64,000 bases of DNA from NCBI GenBank assembly GCA_949987705.1, contig CATLJY010000242.1, forward strand, positions 1 through 64,000. Reading direction: 5' to 3'. The position numbers and the translations under genes are program-made. The number at the start of each line of letters is the position of its first letter. The first letter of the stretch is position 1. This document shows, piece by piece, positions 32,827 through 42,637 of the stretch. The DNA comes from Thereva unica (Eukaryota > Arthropoda > Insecta > Diptera > Therevidae). The notes under the pieces were generated by a model, which ran no database searches, was not told the DNA's origin, and worked only from the letters and a program-made list of their open reading frames with translations.

Positions 32827-34936
32827 ATGACTGACGAGTTCTTATTCGCTGTACCGTCAACAAGTTCAGGTAATTAAAATGTCTTTCGTTCATTATGAAC
32901 AAATAGTCCATTCAAAACGCGGGGGGGTGGTGTTCCAAAATAACACCGTTAAGAAAATCGAACCCTAAACGTTTTTGGGGTCGCTGATCACGAAAATCGA
33001 GGTCCCGCGGTCCCAAAATTAGGGCGTCACCCTTAAAAATGCAAAAAACACCCCTTTTTAGGGGGTTTTCGCGATTATTTCAGTAATAATGAAAAATAAT
33101 GCGATGAAATGCACTTTTTTTAATATTTATTTGCGAAGGGGGTAGATTTATACTAAATTTAGGCGAGCTTAATGGTAAGGGGTACCCCAAAAAGGTTGAA
33201 AGTACCCCTACATTGGCGAAAAAAGGCAAAAATTGTAAAAAAAATATTTTTCAAGTTTTTGCTTCAAATTCGATTGTGGGCGTACTGTCAGGCAAAAATA
33301 AATTATTTCCAACCCTTAGGGGGTTAAAACTACCCCTACAATATAGTTAATTGAAAACTAGGGGGGGGGGGTGTTCCAAAATAACACCGTTAAGAAAATC
33401 GAACCCTTAAGGTTTTTGGGGTCGCTGATCACGAAAATCGAGGTCCCGCGGTCCCAAAATTAGGGCGTCACCCCTAAAAATGAAAAAACCCCCTTTTTAC
33501 CCTTTCTCACCTAAATTTAGTACAAATCAACCCCCTTCGCAAATGAATATTTAAAAAAGTGCATTAGTTTTCATTATTACCGAAATAATCGCGAAAAAGG
33601 TTTTTTTTGCATTTTTAGGGATGACGCCCTAATTTTAGGACCGCGGGACCTCGATTTTCGTGATCAGCGACCCCAAAAACCTTTAGGGTTCGATTTTCTT
33701 AACGGTGTTATTTTGGAGCACCCCCCCCCCCTAGTTTTCAATTAACTATATTGTAGGGGTAGTTTTAACCCCCTGAGGGTTGAAAATAATTTATTTTTGC
33801 CTGACAGTACGCCCACAATCGAATTTGAAGCAAAAACTTGAAAAATATTTTTTTTACAATGTTTGCCTTTTTTCGCCAATGTAGGGGTACTTTCAACCCT
33901 TTAGGGGTACCCCTTACCATTAAGCTCGCCTAAATTTAGTATAAATCTACCCCCTTCGCAAATAAATATTAAAAAAAGTGCATTTCATCGCATTATTTTT
34001 CATTATTACTGAAATAATCGCGAAAACCCCCTAAAAAGGGGTGTTTTTTGCATTTTTAAGGGTGACGCCCTAATTTTGGGACCGCGGGACCTCGATTTTC
34101 GTGATCAGCGACCCCAAAAACGTTTAGGGTTCGATTTTCTTAACGGTGTTATTTTGGAACACCATAACGCGCGTTTTGAATGGACTAAATAGTAAATTAT
34201 AAATTGCAGCACTTCCATCCGAATGTAGAGAATGCGGGTGTCAGCGACAGTTGCAACAATTGAGGACAGAACTGAAGGAAGCAAGCGAAGAAAACAAAGC
34301 GCTTATGACGAAGCAAATAGCCGCAATGATAGAGTTGCGGAAGGAAATTCGCCAAGGATCAAAAACTAGAGCCTCTGGATCTGGACGTAATTTGCTTGAA
34401 AAGGAGATCCTTCCGTTTCCTAACGAACAGGCATTGCTGAACTTCGAAAGAAAACTTGTGGAAAACGACGAAAAATTTAGTGAATTGGTATGAACATATT
34501 TGTAAATCTTGTTTTATTAAACATTACTTAACAGTTTTTATATTTTAGCAAAAAATTTTACGTAATCGAGGACCCGACGACCCTGTTAAATTTATAAAAT
34601 ATAGCTTAAGGTTGTTTTTTTCTGATGAAGTTGTCAAAAATTTTAATTGGCTTGGAGTCAACAACAAAAAATGGGCTAGGAAAATGCATATTGTGGTTGC
34701 AATAAAAAGTATAGAAATATAAACATATAATGTATATTGATTTTATATTCTTTAATATGTATGTTTTAGACGCCTTTCATCAAAAGTTTCCATCGACCGC
34801 GGAGGAAAACTTCGACAAGGTAACAATGAGGCATTTCCAATACGCCAAAGACAGGATAATAAAAAAAGAGAAATACAAGGACACGGGAAAGGGCTCTCCA
34901 CAACCATCGGAGTCACAAACTACCGCTAAAAAGTAA
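32827..34936 (+). CDS. DUF4806-type protein carried by the CACTA-like element, four exons, intact
   Basis: Exons: 32827-32869, 34210-34487, 34549-34708, 34770-34936; all introns are GT-AG. Joined length is 648 nt, giving 215 residues with no stop. The start is ATG at 32827. Residues ~15-60 contain a Cys pair region (ECRECGC) and a coiled-coil-like Gln/Glu/Lys helix. Residues ~85-160 match the DUF4806 pattern, with ILPFPNEQALLNFERKL, then RNRGPDDPVKFIKYSLRLFF, then VVKNFNWLGVNNKKWARKM. The C-terminal tail is charged. DUF4806 proteins recur in insect transposons and presumably act as an accessory DNA-binding or oligomerising protein; the function is not established. Intron 1 (1340 bp) is almost entirely a nested palindrome. 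Confidence 0.75.
32904..34187. repeat. Nested 1.28-kb palindrome (foldback) in intron 1
   Basis: The outer arms 32904-33360 and about 33732-34187 are near-perfect reverse complements, both reading inward from TAGTCCATTCAAAACGCG. At the centre lies a second inverted-repeat unit (33361-33731) bounded by an 11-base G run and an 11-base C run. Its arms repeat the 'gtgttccaaaataacaccgt' start of the outer arms. The whole can fold into one long hairpin. There is no ORF. Confidence 0.9.
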
Positions 34937-35407
34937 TGCTGTCTTTGTAAGTGGGTTCTTTTATTTAGCGCAATAATTTTAATAATTTCAATCTTTTCCA
35001 GAGCAGTATGAAGACTACTTTAGCTAGTATATTACTTGTTTTTTTTTTTTAACTTAATAATAATAATGTTCTATGAATTCTTTTGATTAATATGTTTTTT
35101 TTATCTTTTATAATTTTCTATGAATTTTAAAAAAATAGTTAATATATAATATTTATTAAAACTACTTCTTTATTTACATTTTTTTATACAATTTATTCCC
35201 ACCCACCAAAAAAAAAATAATAAGGAGCTCTTCGATTTTAATTCGCTTTTACGAGTCGTTATCGAGTCGTCAAAGCGATTCGATATAGCATTCCGTTTTC
35301 GTCGGTTACAAATCGATTTCGTTTCGATAACGACTCTCGTCTCGAAGCCTTCTCGAAGATTTCGCGACTCGTTTTCGATTCTATCTCGAATCGTAATGTT
35401 TGCAGGG
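34937..35407. repeat. 3' non-coding region and right terminal repeats of the CACTA-like element
   Basis: 34937-35230 is AT-rich non-coding. 35231-35394 holds several CGACTCG/CGAGTCG-type sub-terminal repeats, then the terminal AATGTTTGCAGGG. Confidence 0.6.
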
Positions 35408-38400
35408 TGATGGAGATCGGTTCAAAATAAATGTCGGGCACGTCGCAGAATTAGTACCACACTTCGATCCCGACGTGGACGACTATAACTTATGGGAGCA
35501 AAGAGTTACGGAAATTATGAGAGCCTATAAGGTCGATCCTGCGGTCATGAAGACACTTATTACTTCAAGGATCAAAGGCAGGGCCCAGCAATTCTACAAC
35601 TCTAAGGCAATCTACGTTACGTATGAATTTATGCCCTGTTAAACGAATTTAGGAAAATGTTTAGTGCCAAGCAGAGCAGACTAATGTAACGTAGAAAGTT
35701 TGAAGGCAGAACCTGGAAAAATAATGAAAACTTTAGTGACTATTACCATGATAAGGTGATCATGGCCAACAACCTGGGCTTAGAAGAGGAGGAGACTTTG
35801 GAATACCTCATCGAAGGGGTGGCGGATCCAGTACTGGAATCTCAAGCGAAGGTGCAACAGTTTGGGGACAAGGATGAACTATTTAGCGCATTCTCTAAGC
35901 TGGCTAAAATACAGAGTCAGGGGAGAATGAGTAAGCATACACCAGCAGTTACAGTACCAGCAGAGCGGAAGACAAATATTAAGCCGTCATCAACAATTAA
36001 GTGTTTTAATTGTAACTCCAGGGGACACATCAGGAGTGAGTGCCGGAAGCCTCCGAGGCAGAGAGGTTCCTGCTATGTCTGCGGAGTATTCGGCCATATA
36101 TCAACGGAATGTCCAAAGAACAAAATCAACTTAGTATCCTCAAGAGACGGTTTGGATGTTTTAAAGAAGGTAACAGTTCAATATAACTTAGAGAATAAAA
36201 ATTATAAACATGAATTATTAGCAATTTTAGATACTGGTAGTCCAGTCGATTTGATTAGGGTAGATGCGTTACCGGGTAACATCAGGAAGAATATTAGCAA
36301 CAACGTTACGAAAAACAAATTTTACGGGATGAATAATAATAGAGTTAAGATCGCTGAATTCAAAATTTATGTAACTCTTAATAGTATTACTAAGTTAATA
36401 AACGTGTTAGTTGTTGAGAAAAAGGCAATGTGGTGTAAGTTACTCTTAGGTAGAGATGGTATGGCAAAATTTAATTTTAGGTTAGTACAAGATATAGAAG
36501 ACGATTTCGAGAAAGATATTCTTCTGATAGACATAGATATAAATTATGAGAGCGATATCAGATTTGGTGAGAATTTGGACGAAGGTAATAAAGTAAAAGT
36601 TTCTGAAATAATTAGGAATTATTACGACGAATCAATCAAGCCCAACTCACCGAAAGTAAGCTATGAAATGGAAATTAAATTATCCAATGATGAACAATTT
36701 CACTGTTCACCTCGCCGTCTATCATTTTAAGAGAAGTCTGAACTAGAGAAAATCTTGAAAGATTTAGAAGGACGAAATATTATTCGGCCAAGTGACTCAC
36801 CACATTGCTCACCCATAGTTTTAGTTAAGAAAAGGAATAATGAGTTACGGTTATTTATCGATTATCGACAATTGAACAAAATTACGTGTCGTGATAACTA
36901 TCCCTTGCCATTGATCGAGGATCACATAGCCGACTTACACAAAAAGAAATATTACTCTTTGATTGATCTTAAGAGTGGGTTTCACCAAGTTAGAATGGCC
37001 GATAGTTCTGTTACGCCGCTTGGACAATTTGAATATATTAGAATGCCGTTTGGGCTGCGTAACGCACCGTCGGTATTTCAAAGGTATGTTAACCTACTGT
37101 TTAGAAGTCTTATCGACCAGAGAAAAATCCTGGTGTATATGGACGATATTCTGATTGCGAGCGAGACCATGGAAGAGCACTTTCAGGTCCTTAGGGAAGT
37201 ACTAACAATTTTAAGTGACAATCTTTTAGAGATACGATTGGATAAGTGCAAATTTATGTGCACCGAAATAGAATATTTAGGCTACTTGGTTAGCAAGGAC
37301 GGCATTAAGCCGAATCCTGAAAATCTTAGAGCTATCTCCGAATTTCCAATCCCCACGAGTATTAGGCATGTTCACAGTTTTGTGGGTTTATGTTCCTACT
37401 TTCGAAAGTTTATTAAAGATTTCGCGTTAATCTCAAAGCCTCTCTATGACATGCTAAAGAAGGGAGCAGAATTTAGTTTTGGGGATGAAGAAATGAAATG
37501 TTATGAAACATTAAAAGCTAGTTTGTTAGAGTCACCGGTATTAGCAATCTACAGTCCCACTGATGAAACGGAATTGCATTGCGATGCAAGCGCCTTAGGA
37601 TACGGGGCTATGCTTATGCAAAGGAAATCAGACAGTAAGTTTCACCCGGTTTTCTATTTTTCAAAACGGACGACTCCGACAGAAGCGAAATATCATAGTT
37701 ATGAGCTAGAGGCTTTGTCGATAATTTACGCATTGAAAAGATTTAGGATTTATTTACAAGGGATTAGGTTCAAGATTGTAACGAATTGCAATTCATTAGT
37801 GTTGACGTTAAATAAACGGGATATTAATCCGAGAATAGCACGTTGGGCCCTAGAGCTCCAAAATTATGATTATTTTACAGAACACAGATCAGGAGGAAAG
37901 ATGAATCATGTAGACGCGTTAAGTAGAAACACGAACATTTTAATATTAGAAGAAAATACCTTAGAACAAAATTTAGCAATTTGTCAGACGAGAGACAAAG
38001 ATATTCAAAATATTAGGACCAAGCTAGAAGGTGTGGAAAGCAATACTTATGAAATGCGAAATGGATTAGTTTATCGAAAGATTAAGGGAGAAATTCTATT
38101 CTTTGTACCAAAATAAATGGAAGCAGATATAATTAGGACTTATCATGAGATGTTGGCGCATTCAGGCGTGGAGAAATGTTATGCTGAAATTAGTCGAACT
38201 TATTGGTTCCCAAAGATTAGAGACAAAGTGAAGAAACACATCGCTAATAATTGTTTTAAGTGTATAGCCTATTCCTCTAAGGTTGGCAAACAAGAGTGGT
38301 ATCTTCACAATATTCCGAAAGGGGAATTACCTTTTGATGTACTGCACGTAGATCATTACGGCCCACTGCCAAATGTTAGAACAAAGAAAAAGCATATTCT

Positions 38401-39513
38401 TGTTATTATAGATGCTTTTACAAGGTTTGTGAAGCTTTATGCTGTTAGAAGCACCACTTCAAGGGAATCTATTCGAAGTTTAGCAAGTTATTTTAATAAT
38501 TATAGTATTTCAAACAAAATCATTTCTGACCGAGGAACCTCCTTTCACCTCAGGTGAATTCAAGACATTTTTGAAAGACAATCATATACAGCATATCAAG
38601 ATAGCTATTGGCTCTCCGTGGTCCAATGGGCAGGTAGAAAGGGTTAATGAGAGCTTAAAGCGGATGTTAGCAAAGTTATGTTCGTCGTCAGTCCGGGATT
38701 GGGGTAAAGCTTTGCCTAGTGTAGAATATGCGATAAATAATTCAGTTAATAGGACGACGGGAAAGACGCCTAGTCAGATATTATTTGGGACGAAGCAAAG
38801 AGGGCGCCTCGATGATCCTCCTAAGGATGTCCTCGGGATTAAAGAGACTGGGGATTTAGAAAAGATTAGGTCGAATGCTGTAGACAATGTTAGGAAGAAT
38901 CAAGTTTATGCCAAGAAATATTACGACAAATTTCGAAAACCCCCATGCTAATATCAAGTTAATGATTATGTAATGATAACAAATTACGGTAATACTCCCG
39001 GTGTTAATAAGAAATTACTGCCAAAGTTTAGAGGTCCTTATGTTGTAACCAAAGTATTGTCAAATGACAGATACGTGGTCCGAGATATTGATGGACATCA
39101 AGTAACGCAACTACCTTATTCAGGTATAGTAGGGCTTAGTCATATGAAATTATGGAGACAACCAAATGTTAGTTAGTAATGCTTACCACAAAATTAGTAA
39201 TAAGTAGAAGAAATTAAGAAAGAATAAGACTGGAACTACAATTTTATGTTCATGAGAATAGTAATGAGTTTTGCAAACCCATGTAAATAAGAATTTTTCT
39301 TTGAATTAAAAACTTTTGTGTAAATTAGTAACATACTGAAATTATTTTTTTTATGTACAAATTAGGACAATAAGATTAGGGACTTATTGATTAATGTATA
39401 TAATTTTCTGTTAATAAAATGTTAAAGGACCTTGTACTGAGAGCTAGTAGCGCGTTATAAAGTTTATGGTTGCCTATTAAATCGAGGGCGATTTAGGGTC
39501 AGGATGGCCGAAC
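35408..39513 (+). pseudogene. gag-pol: Gypsy-C gag-pol (5'-truncated, few lesions)
   Basis: Gag core begins near 35420 (VPHFDPDVDDYNLWEQRV), with stops near 35640-35700. Two zinc knuckles follow (CFNCNSRGHIRSEC and CYVCGVFGHISTEC near 36002-36120), then protease (LDTGSPVDLI near 36229). A single TAA lies at 36728. RT has DLKSGFHQV and VYMDDILIA near 37133, and RNase H has HCDASALGYGAML near 37576. A single TAA at 38114 is followed by integrase with HSGVEKC...CFKC, DHYGPL, SDRGTSF and, after a 1-nt frameshift near 38557, SPWSNGQVERVNESL. One more stop at 38949 precedes the C-terminal domain ending at 39176. The gag start and 5' LTR are not in place left of 35408, where the CACTA-like element sits. 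39177-39513 is non-coding 3' region. Confidence 0.87.
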
Positions 39514-39871
39514 TGTTATAAAAATTTAAATGTTTTAAATTAATTGAATTTGGCAACGTCTAAATGAGAACAAAGTTATGTCATGCTTTAGTACTGCCTC
39601 TATGTACAATGTCCAAATAAAAAAATTTAGATACCGTTATTGTTAAGCGTGGCATAATATATAGAAGCCACCAGAGAGTCGAGTTTTAGTCCCCGCCGCG
39701 TACGGTTGCAAATTTAGACAAAGTTAGTGGTAGCAAGTTTAGTGCGATTAGTTATAGACATGGACTATAGGAACAATTTATGTCAATGATTATAACAGAA
39801 TAAATCGTTTGAATTATATTTACTCATAAAAGTGTTAGAATGTGTTTTATTTAGAATCTTGACAAAATTCA
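39514..39871 (+). repeat. Gypsy-C 3' LTR (right end estimated)
   Basis: TGTTATAAAAATTT at 39514 follows 'gggtcaggatggccgaac', a polypurine-like tract of the type seen in mdg1/blastopia-like elements. A TATA-like ATATATAG near 39657 and AATAAA near 39800 fit U3-R. The CA end is placed near 39871 but could lie up to 8 bp further. Confidence 0.65.
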
Positions 39872-39896
39872 ACTAAACACTCAACAAAAATTAGAA

Positions 39897-40373
39897 GTGA
39901 GATATTCTTTATTTAAAAAAATAGTACAACAATCACAAGTGAGTAACAACATACATCGCACAGAGATGAACAACCGATCATCCTCTACAGTATCATCTAG
40001 CGACGAACATGATGTTGGAGTAATTTTCCATGTAACCCGGGGTCGCAAGATAGACGTCATATTAAATAACCACACGTATACAATGGATTGGGACCCAGGA
40101 GCGGTACACTCCGTCATTAATAAGAAGGTGTGAACAGCAGTGGGAGAGCCAGTTTTAAGCAAAGATCCTGTTTTACGAGCTTACGGAGGTTCTAGAATAA
40201 AATCGATGGGAAAAACGCACATTAACGTTACGTTACAGGGAATTACAAAGAAGCTAGCTGTTGCCGTGGTAAACTGTTGTGACCCCCACATTCATACAAC
40301 ATTGTACAACATTGTAAACGGCTCCCACGCTTGGAGTTCACACGAGCTGCTGGCACAAACGAAAAACCTATGA
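39897..40373 (+). pseudogene. Retropepsin-like fragment of another Gypsy element
   Basis: The open frames 39897-40133 and 40140-40373 share one frame, interrupted by TGA at 40134 where a Trp is likely. The sequence KIDVILNNHTYTMDWDPGAVHSVI has D-P-G-A in place of D-T-G-A. It is followed by VLRAYGGSRIKSMGKTHINV and LAVAVVN, which fit the flap and the second strand of a retroviral-type protease. No RT follows. It begins almost at the end of the Gypsy-C LTR. Confidence 0.65.
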
Positions 40374-40482
40374 TCAAATTACAATAAATAAATATCATTC
40401 TTTCCGCTTAAATGCAATTAAGCACTTTTTCCTTATTAAAAGTGCTGCGCCAGCAACTCGTGTTATCGCCAAGCGTGTGGGA
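40323..40482. repeat. Inverted repeat over the protease fragment's 3' end
   Basis: Arms 40323-40357 and 40446-40482 are reverse complementary with a few mismatches, sharing 'tcccac', 'cgcttgg' and 'cacgag.tgctgg'. The loop is 88 bp. The right arm is in effect an inverted copy of the SHAWSSHELLAQ coding stretch. Confidence 0.65.
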
Positions 40483-40569
40483 CCGTGGCCGACTCGAAGC
40501 TGAGCCAAGATTCTTGGCTCAGTTCTCGTCGTGCCGTCGGACATTCACTATTTAAATTATTTAAGGGGA

Positions 40570-41261
40570 GGTCCAACCCAAATGGCTAAAATCTACAATT
40601 TTTCATCGAATTGCATAATTTTCAGATATATTGGGTATCTTAATTGGCTTTAACAGAAAATGTGTACGAAAACCCTCTCCAAAAATTTCCCCCACCATTT
40701 TTTGAATGAAAGAGTGAAAAATATGCCCGTAGGTGGATTAATTTTTCTCGGCCAATTTTCATCCGATTGACGTGAAATTTGGCACATATCATCTTGAAAC
40801 AATAATGAAAGTTTCTGTAAAACAGATTTTTGAATTTTTATTTTGTTACGAAGTTACGCTAGTTGGAATAATGACATGCAAGAAAAACGCTATTTTGAGG
40901 CTATTTTCGAGTGTTTTTCACTTTTGAAGCGATATAACTTTTTTTTAAATAACGTTATCAAAAATCTGTTTTACAAAAATCTTTATTATTGTTCGAAGAG
41001 GGTGTGTACCAAATTTCAGGCAAATAGGCTGTAAATTGACTGAGAAAAATTAATCCACCTACGAGAAAACATGACAAATGACATTTAGAGATAATGGCGA
41101 TCAAAGAAAAGCAACGCTTTTTTTCATTTTTTTTCCAATTTATTTACATTCTAATCAAAGTTTGAATACTAATAAATACTATACTAGAAGAATCATAGTA
41201 TCTGAAAACACAATAAGAAAAAGTTTTTTTTTTCAATTTTTATCATTTTTGGGTTGGATAG
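40570..41261. mobile_element. MITE-like inverted-repeat element
   Basis: The outer ends GGTCCAACCCAAA and TTTGGGTTGGAT are inverted. Strong inner arms at 40729-40850 and 40940-41068 are reverse complements ('gtaggtggattaatttttct', 'caaaaatctgttttacag'). It is centred near 40895. No coding capacity and no clear target duplication. Confidence 0.6.
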
Positions 41262-41366
41262 TTAAAGATAAAGTTAAAAAGTAAAAGTACAGAGTAGTGA
41301 GTTTTCATTTTTTAAATATAATTACAAAAATCATCAACAAATTCGGTGGCCGGCGGGGCTCAACAA
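41262..41366 (+). repeat. Probable end of the Gypsy-D 5' LTR
   Basis: It is inferred only from the primer site at 41368; the sequence ends CAACA just before it. The left part of the LTR was not found and may be replaced by the MITE-like element. Confidence 0.35.
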
Positions 41367-41367
41367 G

Positions 41368-41385
41368 TGGTGGCAGCGGTGGGAT
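41368..41385 (+). other. Primer-binding site, tRNA-Leu type
   Basis: TGGTGGCAGCGGTGGGAT is the complement expected for tRNA-Leu(AAG) ending ATCCCACCGCTGCCACCA, and the match extends to TTGA. The long perfect agreement makes this the best primer site in the window after tRNA-Tyr. Confidence 0.75.
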
Positions 41386-41389
41386 TTGA

Positions 41390-42637
41390 GCAAAAACTTA
41401 ATCCCTAGAAGAACACAATTTTCAACTTTAAACCAATTCACCTTTAAACTAATTCAAATTCAACTTTAAATTTCAACGTTTATCCAACAACTACTGGACC
41501 ACATAAACGTTCGTGGATTCTATTCTGGATGCAACTTTAAACCTTTCCAACTTTAAACACCAATTCAACTTTAAATTTCAACGGTTATCCAACAACTACT
41601 GGACCACATTAACCTTCGTGGATTCTATTCTGGATAGATGATTTTGCTAGTTACTGCGTGAGTAATAGCAAACAAATTTCTACAGTGCTAAACTCAATAA
41701 ATAAGTTCGTGAAGCACACATTTCAAATTTCTACAGTGCTAAACTCAATGTATAAGTTCGTGAAGCATAGATAGTCATAATATGTGACATACATACATTA
41801 GATAAGAATTGATTTTACATTATTTAATGAAGGAATTGATTTATGAAGTTCCTTGAAGCAAATATTTTCATATTTGAGTAAAAAAAAAATAAATATAACT
41901 TTTCTTTTGATTTAATACTTTTGATTAGTTTGTGGCTTTGTGGCTTTATAAAAAAAAAAATATTTTAAACCTTTTTCGATTTTTACAGATGGAATTGATT
42001 TATGAAGTTCTTTGAAGCAAATTTTTTCTTTTGATCTAATTAAATTTTTGATTGTGTGATTATGATTATTTGATTAGGTAACTATTCTTCTATTGTGGCT
42101 TTATTCAAAAAATTTATGGTGGCTTATTTTGAAAACGAATAGGTACGATTGATCATATAAACATAGTTTTTATAAAAAAAACTTTTACTGAGGATATTTG
42201 AAATTTATTTGTAGCCTTATTTAAAATTTTATTTGTGGTTTTGTTTGAAAAATATTAATCCTTTACTGAGGATATTTGAAAAATTTTATTTGTAGCCTTA
42301 TTTAAGATTTTATTTGTGGTTTTGTTTGAAAAATATCAATCTATTAGCTGAGTTCAAAAAAAATAATATTAAATATCCCTCCTATGTTTACTTATGTGAA
42401 GGAGTAAAATTAATTTTCAATTCTTTAATTCTTTCAATTCTCTCGGCGATTATAATTTTCTTTGTCATCTTTATACCTTTATTACTTTTGTCCATGGTTT
42501 TGTTCGGAAACATCTGGATTCGGGTCAAGCTTGCAGATATGAATCACTGAATTACTTCTACAATCTTTTGAAGTTTTTGCTAATTCGTGCTAATAATTCG
42601 AATTTCAACTCCTTTTTCATAAGGCTAGTAACTATAC
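41390..42637 (+). repeat. Gypsy-D leader with three sets of direct repeats
   Basis: There are three duplications. About 41434-41526 is repeated at 41546-41635 (with 'caacaactactggaccaca' and 'tcgtggattctattctgga'). 'caaatttctacagtgctaaa' recurs at 41668 and 41727. A block with 'tttactgaggatatttgaaa' and 'ttttatttgtggttttgttt' recurs near 42183 and 42257. An open frame at 42314-42550 has one hydrophobic segment but no recognised family. Confidence 0.6.

Larger units (their letters stand above)
29765..35407 (+). mobile_element. CACTA/EnSpm-like DNA transposon (5643 bp)
   Basis: The ends are CCCTGCAAACATT at 29765 and its inverse at 35395-35407, with TG on both outer sides (2-bp target duplication). 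Both ends have sub-terminal copies of CGACTCG-like motifs, a habit of CACTA elements. It carries a damaged transposase (31117-32736) and an intact DUF4806-type gene (32827-34936). Assignment to CACTA/EnSpm rests on the transposase type, the short duplication and the end structure; the first base is C-C rather than C-A. Confidence 0.72.

Noticed and set aside
19305..33190. Shared 16-mer tggtaaggggtacccc between the MITE at 18740-19382 and the palindrome near 33176
   Set aside because: A 16-base match between two positions in a 64-kb window can occur by chance, and flanks do not align.
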